A stretch of DNA of 64,000 nt from Bedellia somnulentella (lineage: Eukaryota; Arthropoda; Insecta; Lepidoptera; Bedelliidae), in NCBI GenBank assembly GCA_963576735.1, contig OY755198.1, positions 1,240,001 to 1,304,000 of the forward strand, in the 5' to 3' direction. Position 1 is the stretch's first letter; the number at the start of each line of letters is the position of its first letter. The notes beneath the pieces were generated by a model. It did not search any database. It was not told where the DNA came from and saw only the letters and a program-made list of their open reading frames with translations. This document shows, piece after piece, positions 41,253 to 51,700 of the stretch. A program made the position numbers and the translations under genes.

Positions 41253-41727
41253 AGATAGATAATAATATAAATTAGAGTTTTTGGTGATAATTTGGTCTGA
41301 GTTGCACTCAGTGAACCTAAACTAAGTATGCAGTAGTACAATACACCCAATTGGCGCACTTACTAAGTAAAGATAGGCATAATAAGATGACGGATTGTAT
41401 AGTTTTTATATAAAAAAATGCTATATGTAAGCAGAGTCTGTCACGTTTACATTTCACCTCATTTATTTGAGATTTATTGGCAATACGGCTTATGATAAGT
41501 ATTTGTATTTTACATCCCTTTTCCTGTTCAATTTCCAAACAAAAATGATAAAAATAGCATAATTGCATTTCAGCCTTCCCTTTTTTGGGATTTATATCCG
41601 TAAGTATAGATAGTTATGTTCATTATCATTCGCGCTTCAGTCGCCGTAGTATACGTACCTACTACTACGCTAACTTTTTTGCAGTTTTAATAAAACACAG
41701 TTTCTCAAACTTTATTCTTGTGTCATA

Positions 41728-42660
41728 ATGAGTTCAAAAAACTGTGGTCACTGCGATGAGATATTCACCGAAGGGGTTCATTGCAACGCCTGTGAGCTTG
41801 ATATTCACTACCAGTGTGCAGGTAGTACCGAGGTGGGCTACCGGAAGCTAGGTGATAAAAGAAAACAGCTGTGGCGATGTTTTAAATGCAATCAGTCCGG
41901 AATCCAGATTGCCTCTCCTCAAGCTTTAAAGGCACCGTTGTCAGTCATACCTGCTAAATCACCGTCAGGAAATACCACTGAAAACTACGCTACCATTCTG
42001 CAAGAAATCAGACAACTTGGTAGTAAGTTGATTCCTCTTGAATCTCTGAAGATGTAAGGGTATTGCGGAGCGAAATAGCAAGTTTGAAAACATCTTTTGC
42101 GGAAATAAATGGTACTGTAAAGCTACTATCCGACCGAATATTGAAGACTAAAGACAGGTTAACTGGGCTTGAAAATGCTAAAAGCGACCAGAACAATGCT
42201 TTACAGAAGCAGATTGATAAAATGATCAATGATAGTGAAGAAAGGGAACAATTTGCAAGATCGAAAAACGTAGAGTTAAAGGGCGTACCGCAAACCAAAA
42301 ATGAGAACCTTTTTGATTTGTTGACTGCTGTAGGAAAGAAGATCCAATACCCTGTTTCTAAAAGTCAAATAGATTTTATAACAAGAGTAAAAACACGTAA
42401 CCCCGACGACACTAAACCTATAATTGTTTGTTTTAATAATCGGTACGTGAGGGATGATTTTGTTGCAGCCCCTCGATCCGCTATAAAGAACTTTCCTTGC
42501 TAGCGGCCGATTTTAGGCTGCAGAGTCATTTAAAAATATTTGTTAACGACCATCTCACTGTACGGAACAAGAATCTTCTTTCTAATGCCAAAAAAATTGC
42601 CCTTGAACGTGAATATAAGTACATATATTACCAGTACCAGTGTTTTGCCATTTGGCAATA
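41728..42660 (+). pseudogene. Retrotransposon ORF1 with PHD-like finger, broken
   Basis: MSSKNCGHCDEIFTEGVHCN then CELDIHYQC and WRCFKCNQ give a C4HC3-like finger. A stop at 42055 and at least one frame change separate it from the coiled-coil part (42063-42503). A second frame change precedes the last segment. Not a host gene as far as I can tell. Confidence 0.65.
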
Positions 42661-42795
42661 TCAAGCACTGAGTTAGGACCTAGTTTGTGTTACCATAGCA
42701 CTAATTTTAAGTTTAAAATATTGTTTTTTTTTTTCACTTTATGTATTGTTTTTAATATTGTATGTGGTGTTATGTTAACATAAATAAACGAGTTA

Positions 42796-42823
42796 TCTAT
42801 CTATCTATCTATCTATCTATATG
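42796..42823. repeat. ATCT microsatellite
   Basis: About seven ATCT units, probably the tail of the preceding retroelement. Confidence 0.85.
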
Positions 42824-43330
42824 GGTAAAATTTTTGCAAAATATATGTAAGGAAAAACGAAAAACGAAACTTCACCGACTAGATTGATAAGTACAGAAAA
42901 GGATATCACGAAAATTATTTAATTACATTTGTTTGTCGATGTTCTACTTGTTTTTTAACAAAACCAATGTTATTACTCTTTCTTATGAACCTTTCTGAGG
43001 ATGGTAAGTACTCGCTCGCTTGTAGAATTGCTGGTATTTATTACAAAATAACGATTTTTAAATACTATTATATTTTTAATATTATATCCTTTATGACCCA
43101 ACTTAAATGTTATTCTTATTCATCTGGTTTGAGAATCGCTGTCAACTGTCAATCGCCAAGTTATTCATTAACTTACTTTCTTGATTCTATTGCGGTATGT
43201 GGGCTTTACCAGCGTATTTAAGATCTAGTGCTCTTCAACCAGCCGGTTGTCGATCAGCGCTGTGACTCCCCTTTAGTTCCAGAGGATGATGATCCATTGT
43301 TCTATAAATGTTTCCCTTAATCTGGCAGGT
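42824..43330. other. Decayed retroelement interior, little recognisable
   Basis: Between the ATCT tail and the reverse transcriptase remnant. The end (43260-43330) may be the last of an endonuclease region. No host gene seen. Confidence 0.35.
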
Positions 43331-43334
43331 GTCG

Positions 43335-45100
43335 TTACTCTAAAAGAACATCGCAGGCGTAGATATTTATATTACAAGGGTGAGTATTCGTCAATAGTTT
43401 CGGAGTTAGATGAGACAAATTGGAGCAATCTCATTGCATTCCCTTCGAGCAAGCTGTTAATGTTTTTTATAACCGAATTTATGAACTCCGTGACAAATAC
43501 GTACCAACACGATTAATGGTACCCAACTTTTACCCTCCATGGTATAGTTCAGCTTTAACAAAAATATTAAAAGAGAAAGCTAAGTATTTCTAGACGACTT
43601 TCGTGGCTTCAGATACTCACTCAAGCTCTTCTTTTCAACACACCACCATGAGCCCTTGTAATACCATATCTTCCATTGAAGTTATTGACGATGAAGTTTA
43701 TAAAATATTAAAAAACCTTGATCTCTATAAATCCGGAGGCCCAGATGATATACCCCCCTTTATCATCTTTATTATTAACTGTGCTAAAAGTATCGCGGCT
43801 CCACTATCCATTCTTTTTAGGCGATCTTTTGCGGAGGGTATTGTGCCCAGTATTTGGAAGTCCGCATTTATAACACCAATCCACAAGAAAGGTGATAAAA
43901 GTCACGTTGAGAATTATAGGCCTATATCTAAGCTTTGCTTTTTTGGAAAAACTCTCGAGAGACTAGTTTACGACCAATTATACGCAGCATTACAGAACTA
44001 TTTTAATGATAAACAGCACGAATTCCTCAAAAAACGGTCGACCACGCGCGACAAACCTACTGCTAGCTACTAGACTTTATTAGTGAAGGTATGGAAAATG
44101 GCGAACAAGTAGATGTTGTTTATACGGACTACCAAAAATGCTTTGATCGTATAGACCATCAAGTTGTGCTGAAGAGGTTAGTTGACTCTGGCATACATGG
44201 CGACCTTTTGAGATGGTTTGAATCATACATTTGTAATCGTAGCCAAGCAGTTGCACTTCAGGGTTTTATGTCAAGCTGGTCAAGTATTCCGTCTGGTGTC
44301 CCTCAGGGTTCGTCACTGGGACCACTTTTGTTTATTATTGTTATTAACAACTTCAAAATTCCTGTTTGCGGACGACATGAAAGTTTTAAAATATATTAAA
44401 AGAGCAAGTGACGCCCGCAACCTACAGTCAGATTTAGATCGTTTCCAGAATTATTGTCTCACAAATAAGCTTGACCTGAATGTTTCTAAATGTTACTGTG
44501 TGTAATTTTCTCGAAAGAGAGAACTCATTCAGTTTAATTATTCATTAAATGGACGAACCCTTACCAAGGTGAACTTTATAAAAGATCTAGGCGTTGTTGT
44601 CGATAACCCTCTTTTATTTGATAATCACATCAACAGTATAGTTAACAAAGCATCTAGAACATTAGGATTTATAATGAGGACTGCATCTGATTTCCAAGAT
44701 ATTAAAACTATAAAAATATTGTGCTGCGCCTACGTCCGAAGTCATCTCGAATACGCTTCCTATGTGTGGAACCCGCGGTATCAGATTTATAAGAATAGAA
44801 TTGAAGCCATTCAAAAGAGATTTCTTAGGTATTTGGATTTTAAATGCAAGCAATCGATCTCAGGCTACTATGAGCGTTGCAAAAAAATATCATTTCGTTC
44901 CACTTGATATTAGACGCAACATAATGGATATCTGTAACTTGGCTAGTGAATAATAAGATAGCGAATGGTTCGATTAACTGTCCTGAGCTATTGTCCAAGG
45001 TACAGCTGCGTACAAATCCGATGGCATTACGTCAGCGATCCTTATTACATGTGGCTCAGGCCAGAACCAACTACAGGCAGAATTCATTTATGATAGGGGT
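43335..45100 (+). pseudogene. Jockey/CR1-like reverse transcriptase remnant
   Basis: Successive frames carry RT blocks in order: LKNLDLYKSGGPDDIPPF, ITPIHKKGDKSHVENYRPIS, DYQKCFDRIDHQVVLKRL, SGVPQGSSLGPLLFI, FADDMKV (catalytic site, FADD) near 44368, LDLNVSKCYCV, IKDLGVVVDN and a final SFMI-like end near 45090. Stops and shifts at about 43590, 44070, 44395 and 44505 inactivate it. Confidence 0.8.
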
Positions 45101-45109
45101 TTCTAGGGA

Positions 45110-45357
45110 ATAGGGGCTTAGAATATCACTACCCCGTTTCTACCGATGGGTGTACGTAAGAGGTGACTAACGGTATTGGGGCTTTTAAGGGAATTTTGGG
45201 CGATGCGGTTGGAGACCCATCACCAACAACCTTTATTTTTACCATCTTTTCCCCACTCACATTTCCAAAAGTGGCTGAGGATTTCTAATTCCTTAGCTCT
45301 GGCTACCCCTTCTAGGGATTTACAGCCGTGAGTATATGTATGTATGTATGTATGTAT
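45110..45357 (+). repeat. SINE A copy
   Basis: GGCTTAGAATATCACTACCC to GTGAGTATATGTATGTATGT, inserted at the end of the RT remnant. Confidence 0.88.
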
Positions 45358-45970
45358 AATCAAATTCAAAATTATTTCGACATATTTAACTCCAGCATTT
45401 CAGCAATCAAGCGATTACTTACCAATTCATTTTTTTCAGAACATTTAAGTTAATTTATTCTAATTTTTTGTTTCTCTTTTAGCAATAATTAAATAAGTTT
45501 CTAGTTTTTTTACCTTTATTTCTATTGTTTTTTTTTCTCGGTCTGTTATTTGAATTTACTTATAGTCTGTAAGTTGTTGTTTATAGTTAAATTGTTATAG
45601 GTGGAGATTTTTAATTGGCATTGCATTGTTCACATTATTGTTTAGTTAATGTATACGCTGTAATCTTAAAATAAAATAAATAATAAAATATTATTAGGTT
45701 GTGAACGAAATTAGAAAATAATTGAATTAAAACATAGCAATACTTATTCAGCCAGTTAAAGAAATCCTTTTTTAAAAATTAATAGTAATGTAACTCCAAA
45801 AACCTTTTGACAAAAAATATTATTTGTGATTGCGGCGATCCAAAATCTTTCACCCAACTTTGACGCGAAACCATAGCGAAACCCGGTAATATTGTGCCGC
45901 AGGTTAAAATAAGTACTTTAAATTTTAAATGATAATTATCAGGCTTACTGTCTTGAAGCTCAGTGTATAA
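45358..45970. other. AT-rich intergenic, nothing recognised
   Basis: No coding or repeat signal I can support. Between the ZAD gene 5' end and U1-70K. Confidence 0.35.
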
Positions 45971-45972
45971 TA

Positions 45973-46747
45973 ATATCCCACCAAAAACATTTTAAATGTA
46001 AAAAATGTTAGCCAAGCAAATACAATACAAAAATTTATAATATGTTAACTAAAAGACTTCGCAGACAAAAGGATTGATATCTGAATGGTTGCCAAGCACT
46101 GCAGATAATCCTGAAATACAAAGTTGATAACAAGTTAAATTAAAGTTTTGATTTAACTTGGCTCGTTTCCACATACGAGTTATCATGATAATCAACTTAT
46201 CTGCTACATACATACATACATATACTCACGCCATTAATTCCCATTGGGGTAGGCAGAGACTATCGATCGCCACTTCGTACGATCCTGACAAACCTCTCTA
46301 GCTTCGTTTACATCCATCAATCTTTTCATACATGCTCTTTTATTCTTCATACTTCGGACGCCAGCCTTTTTGAGCACACTCTCAATTTGGTCCAAGTGTG
46401 TTCTCCGTGGTCGTCCTCTACTAACATTACCATCCACACTAGCTCTATAGATCCCTTTTACCAATTTTCTATCATCCATCCTCTCTATGTGCTACATACA
46501 TTTTAATTTGATTTTGTGTTGAAAACTAGCCAAATTATTATATTATTCTTTATTCATTATTCTTTATTTATTACTTTAATTTAACTTGTTATCTACTTTG
46601 TATTTCAGGATTATCTGCAGTGCTTGGCAACCATTCAGATATCAATCCTTTTGTCTGCGAAGTATTTTAGTTAACATATTATAAATTTTTGTATTGTATT
46701 TGCTTGGCTAACATTTTTTACATTTAAAATGTTTTTGGTGGGATATC
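45973..46747. mobile_element. Long-TIR element interrupted by a LINE piece
   Basis: Inverted arms of about 175 bp (45973-46147, 46573-46747) start ATATCCCACCAAAAACATTT. The interior includes the LINE fragment at 46204-46500. No transposase. Superfamily and target duplication not determined. Confidence 0.72.
46204..46500 (-). repeat. LINE 3' terminus (RTE-like), best copy
   Basis: Open frame 46234-46479 encodes DDRKLVKGIYRASVDGNVS and on to SAYPNGN. Ends with the CATACATACATATACTCACG tail shared with SINE A. Confidence 0.8.
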
Positions 46748-46959
46748 ATTACTTTTTGTTAAGAAATAAGTTGGTATTTTTTTTCTGCGTTTGATTTTAT
46801 ACCTACCTTACTATCTATCTACTATTTTAATCGAACAAATCAATGAATTTGGCTAAGGAAACAAACCTACAAACAACCCAATCTAAAAACAATCAGCAAG
46901 AAAAAAAGCAGAATTTACAACACCGTTACCAGCTGTAACTCATACGACGACGAAGCAGA

Positions 46960-47160
46960 AAACTCAACCTTATAGGCGGGATTTCGCTAGACAACCGAAC
47001 AGCATGGGGTCGCTCGCGCGTCGCGTATGAGCGCGGCTGGCGCTCGCTTTGGTACGTTCGCAGATCCCGTCATGCAGTGCCCCTGCCCCTCACCCCGCGC
47101 GTCTTGCCCTGTGATCTCCTGTGGCCCCACGCTTGTAGCGACGTGGTAGCGACTAAGTTT
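46960..47160. other. GC-rich patch
   Basis: Unusually GC-rich for the window (TCGCTCGCGCGTCGCG, CCCCTGCCCCTCACCCCGCG). Not coding in any convincing frame. May be an unnamed repeat or a promoter-type island. Confidence 0.35.
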
Positions 47161-47179
47161 AAGTTAGTTTATGTTATTT

Positions 47180-48130
47180 CATGTATGTAATTATCATTAT
47201 TACAATCATAAATAGTATTATGTTATTAAATATGATTATGAGCGCTGACATTACACAAAATCAAATCATTTTATTTAATTTCCGTAGGTTTAATGATTAG
47301 TAGGTATCTATGTATTATGAAAACGCTATCCGATGTTGTGTCATACTGTATGGTCGCCGTTCTGCTGACATGAGATAGGTACTAGGTATTATGATACCTA
47401 TTAATTAGTACGATAGGAATTGAATCTGAGTTTTTATATATTGAAGAAATGTATTGCTATTGTTCGCAACCAACCGGGCTGTGCTAGTACAGTTAGTACC
47501 TATACTCATAGTTTGAGTTTTGTAATTGCAAATAACGTTAGCGTCGAAGTTTAATGAATGATCAAGTAAGTATGCATAGCATACCTAAACCTATTCAGAA
47601 CGGGGTTTTATATTAGCGTCAACAACATTTCATCATGGGATTTATTATGATTTCTATACAAAATGTTCTTGTGAGGGAAATACTGAAAAATCTTAAAAAA
47701 TCTCCGTTTTCAGATTTTTTCCTTTGTTAATATTTGATCACCGACCTGGATGCCGAATTTCAACTTCCTGGGATATCTGGAAGTGGGTTAGGTTTTTGAT
47801 CTATATGTCAGTGAGTCACTAAAAAAAAATCGCGATTTTTGGACGTTTATATATCTTTATAACCCTTTGTTATGTATTTATGGAAATTGGGCTACTAGTT
47901 TGTATCCTTGATATCAACAAATGAGCCAAATTTGGTTGGTTTATGTTGATTAGATTTTGAGTTATGATGGTGTAAAAAGTCGCTCCAAATGGTTCGTGTA
48001 ATATACACATACGGTGCGCGCTCGCCGCCTTGGCTTGGCTTGACGCACTACCGTGCGTCTTGATAATGCTACAACTCAAATCAAGTTAACTCAATCATCA
48101 AATCAACAATAAATTTAGTGAGGAAAAATT
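47180..48130. other. Intergenic, no gene recognised
   Basis: AT-rich region upstream of U1-70K. Parts (47690-48000) read like an old retroelement 3' region, but I cannot assign them. Confidence 0.3.
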
Positions 48131-48132
48131 AA

Positions 48133-48254
48133 GAGCCAGCGCACACGAGCAACTTTTGTTTCCGCAACTATTTTGTCTCTTGCTTTTTTGCCGTAGTCAT
48201 GATGAAAGAGACAAAATAGTCGCGGAAACAAAAGTTGCTCGTGTGCGCTGGCTC
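48133..48254. mobile_element. Harbinger-like foldback MITE upstream of U1-70K
   Basis: 122 bp. Arms of about 49 bp start GAGCCAGCGCACACGAGCAA with the complement at the right. TAA flanks both sides. It ends about 336 bases before the U1-70K start codon. Confidence 0.72.
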
Positions 48255-48590
48255 TAAAATTATTTTTCATTATATGTAACGGTCCTTGCACATAAGTTGC
48301 GAAACCATGAAAAATGAACGAAATTTTTTGTAGTGAATGATTGAAATGAATGAACGCAACATAAATAACGCACGCCATCTTGGTTTTTATCGTAATTAAT
48401 TTCGCGAGACCAAGAATATTTTGTGAAATAATATGAAACCCGAGTGTGTTTAATAATGAGTATTCATTGAAATAAACAACCTGAATATTGCCGTATTTTC
48501 AACAAACTAATAAGTGCATTAAAATTCTGTGATTAAGTGTAAATTATGATAAGCCGCATCTTCGCTGTGTTGTAGTGTTAGTCAAGAAAA

Positions 48591-48734
48591 ATGACTCAAT
48601 TTCTACCCCCGAACTTATTAGCATTATTTGCTGCGAGGGATCCCATCCCCTATTTACCGCCCGCTTGTAAACTCCCGCACGAGAAGAAGCAAAAAGGCTA
48701 CGATGGAGTTGGGGCTTTTCTCAATGTGTTTGAG
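48591..48734 (+). CDS. snRNP-U1-70K: U1-70K exon 1
   Basis: ATG with A at -3; 48 codons ending GAFLNVFE; donor GTTAGT. Confidence 0.95.
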
Positions 48735-51700
48735 GTTAGTTGTTTTGTTTGACACGTAAAATTATTCGCAAAACATTTGTTTAGCAAGTACTGCATAACT
48801 TACACTTAGACTTATATACTTACACATACCAATATTTTCCATAAAAGGGTAGCAAGAACTTCAAAATTAGGAATCCCTGAGGCACTTTGGAAGAAGAGTA
48901 GAGAAGCGAGTAGGGAGAAAATTATAAACTATATTACATTTCGTTACGGATCACCAGCATCATAGCCTTAAATATCCTTTCAAAAGTCATAAAACGTAAC
49001 ACCCGAATTTTGAATTGAGTATTCAAGCTGAGAACGACAGTATCGTTTTGTCTCATTCAGTTGTTAAGACTTCAATGCGACAGAACAATAGTTAAGTTGT
49101 TCTCAGCTGGAATACTCAATTCAGAAATCGGGCGTAAGTCACCTACACAAGTCACATTAAAACACCTGTAAAAAAAAGACTTTCTCAGTATATATGTAAA
49201 GAAAACTATAGTTTCCTTTATTTGAATTTACACGCGCATATAGCAACTCTTTGGTAGTTTAGAGTTTTTAAGAAAGAGTAAACTGTGACGGTCATGACGC
49301 ACGCTTTTGGTTAATGTCAAATAAGAAAAATTTCTCTTTACAAAGAATAAGTTAATATCTAATTTTAAATAAAATAAGAAATCGACACCGGAATAATAAC
49401 ATTTAATGTCGTTTCTTTGATTTACAGGTATGTAAGTTAATGTTTGTTTGATTTGTTTCATGATTTGTTTCTTAGATTAACTGAAATAAATCTTTGATTT
49501 ACAGAGAAACTCAATGTGTTTGATTGACGGTGCCATATATCAAGCCACTATAAAATAATATTATAAAACGACATTAACTGTCACAAAAATGGAGAAACTA
49601 AAATTTACTTTTCAAATTAAACCAACAGTGGACGGAAAGTCAAACTTCATTGCCATAACCTCAATTGCCACACTAGATGACAAAGTTTACCTGATTCCTG
49701 AAGAGTATCAAGCAATATCACTTCATAAACATATTCAAACCACGAAAACATACGTTACATTAAAAAGTACATTGAAAAAGAGATATCAAACTAGAAATGT
49801 TTGGATAAAAACAACAGAAGAAATTTTAAAAACATATGTCGATGAGACTGGAAACATGATTTTTCAGGACCAATTTCTAGAAGAAATTAACCAAGAACAG
49901 TCACCAGCTGTGAGTAAAATGACATTAGAGGATCCTATAGTGAAGATTTTGGAAAAATTGGTTGAAGACAAACAGAATGAAGAAAAGAAGAGTATGAAAA
50001 AGTTAGCTGAAAGATTTGTGATTGAAATATTTAGCGGAAGAAATTCAAGAGCATGTCAGTGGATGGAAGTATTCGAAAAAGAATGTGAAAGATTTAATAT
50101 TGTAAAAGAGGAAGAAAAGATTGAAATTCTCAGACTTTTTCTTGATAAAACATGCATAGATTGGTACTCCTCCATGATGATAAAGTTTGGATTACAATCT
50201 GAGTGGTCAGAATGGAAATCAAGTTTTTTACAAACATACACCAGTAAAGGTTGGACTGACAGCAAATATGCTTTGACTTTCAAGTACCAAACAGGATCTT
50301 TGGTAGAATATGCAGTGAAAAAAGAAAGACTTTTATTGGAGATAAGAAAAACAATGGATGAAGGGACCCTAATTGACATAATCGCAGTCGGCTTACCAGA
50401 TTTTATAACAGATAGGATTAACAAAGAAGAAATAGTTCATGCTAAAGACTTATTCAATGAACTTGGCAGACTAGAACACTTGGTGCAAAAACGAAGAATT
50501 ATAAAAAGAAAAGAAGATAGTAAACCGGTTAGAGAAAAATGTAATATCTGTGATAAATTGAATAAAGGAGACCGCTACCACCCAGAAGATTCTTGTTGGT
50601 TCAAACCAAAATTGAATACGGAAAAAGATAAAAAACAGATAAAACTTATCAATAATTCAGAGTTGGAATGTGAATTGCAGTACGAAGACCAAAAAAACTA
50701 ATAGTGCCGCCATTGATCAAGATAAAATTACTACTAAATAAAAATATTGAAGTATCAGGGATCTATGACTCTGGATCTAATGTGTCATTGATAAACTCAA
50801 AGATATTAAAGATAAAGCAAAACAAAGGCACTCTTTCAAATGATACTAATCTAAAAACGATTAATGGCGTCAAAAAAGCTATCGGAATAATTTCACTGGA
50901 CATAGCCATCTTTGATATTGAGAAAAAAATGAATGTTTTTGTGATAGATAACGAAAATTTTGATTATGACTTTTTAGTGGGACTAGATTGTATACAAGAA
51001 TTTCATCTAGTTCAAGACGAAAATCTGAAAATTCATCAAAAATTACCTACACAAAACAAGGAAAGAGTTTCTAAGGAAACAAATACAGATATTGATTCTA
51101 AGGAATTAAAAATGGATAATATCATAAACTACAATGAAAGTTTTAAAACAGAAGACTTTAGAATTTGTATTAATCACTTGAGTTTTGAGGAACAGACAAT
51201 AATTGATGACTTAATAACAGAAAACCAGTCAGTGTTTGCGACGGACAAATATGACATTGGAAAGGTAAAAGGTTATGAAGCACACATCGATCTACAAGTA
51301 GAAAAATATTGCAGTAAAAGACCATATCGTTGCACAGTGGAAGACAAGAAAGAAATCGAAAGCCAAATAGCAAAACTACTGGAAAAGAATATAATAGAAG
51401 AATCATATAGCCCATTTGCAGCGCCTGTTACATTGGCCTATAAAAGAGAAGAAAACAGAAAATCAAGACTGTGTATAGACTTCAGAGATTTAAATAAGAT
51501 TGTTGTACCACAGTCACAGCCCTTCCCGCTCATCGAGGACTTAATAGTAAAAACAAGAAATTGTAAATATTTTTCAACGCTGGACCTTAATTCTGCTTTT
51601 TGGTCCATACCACTGCGTGTCACAGATAGACACAAAACGGCATTTGTGACACAAGAAGGTCATTACCAATGGACCTGTCTACCATTTGGATTGAAGACCG

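Larger units (their letters stand above)
41630..42823 (+). mobile_element. ORF1-only non-LTR element with (ATCT)n tail
   Basis: Non-coding leader, then a decayed ORF1 (41728-42660), a 3' non-coding stretch and an ATCT microsatellite (42796-42823) as tail. ORF1 starts with a PHD-like zinc finger, has a coiled-coil centre, and then shows a C-terminal part with NDHLTVRNKNLLSNAKKIAL. No endonuclease or reverse transcriptase lies before the tail, so this may be a non-autonomous derivative. Jockey/CR1-like assignment is tentative. Confidence 0.65.

Noticed and set aside
41728..42057. Host PHD-finger gene
   Set aside because: Followed by coiled coil and retroelement ORF1-type sequence with stops and a microsatellite tail; retrotransposon ORF1 is the simpler reading.
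49228..49461. 77-codon minus-strand ORF present twice (49228-49461 and 53883-54116)
   Set aside because: It lies entirely in the duplicated LTR, which explains the identity; no protein-like features.
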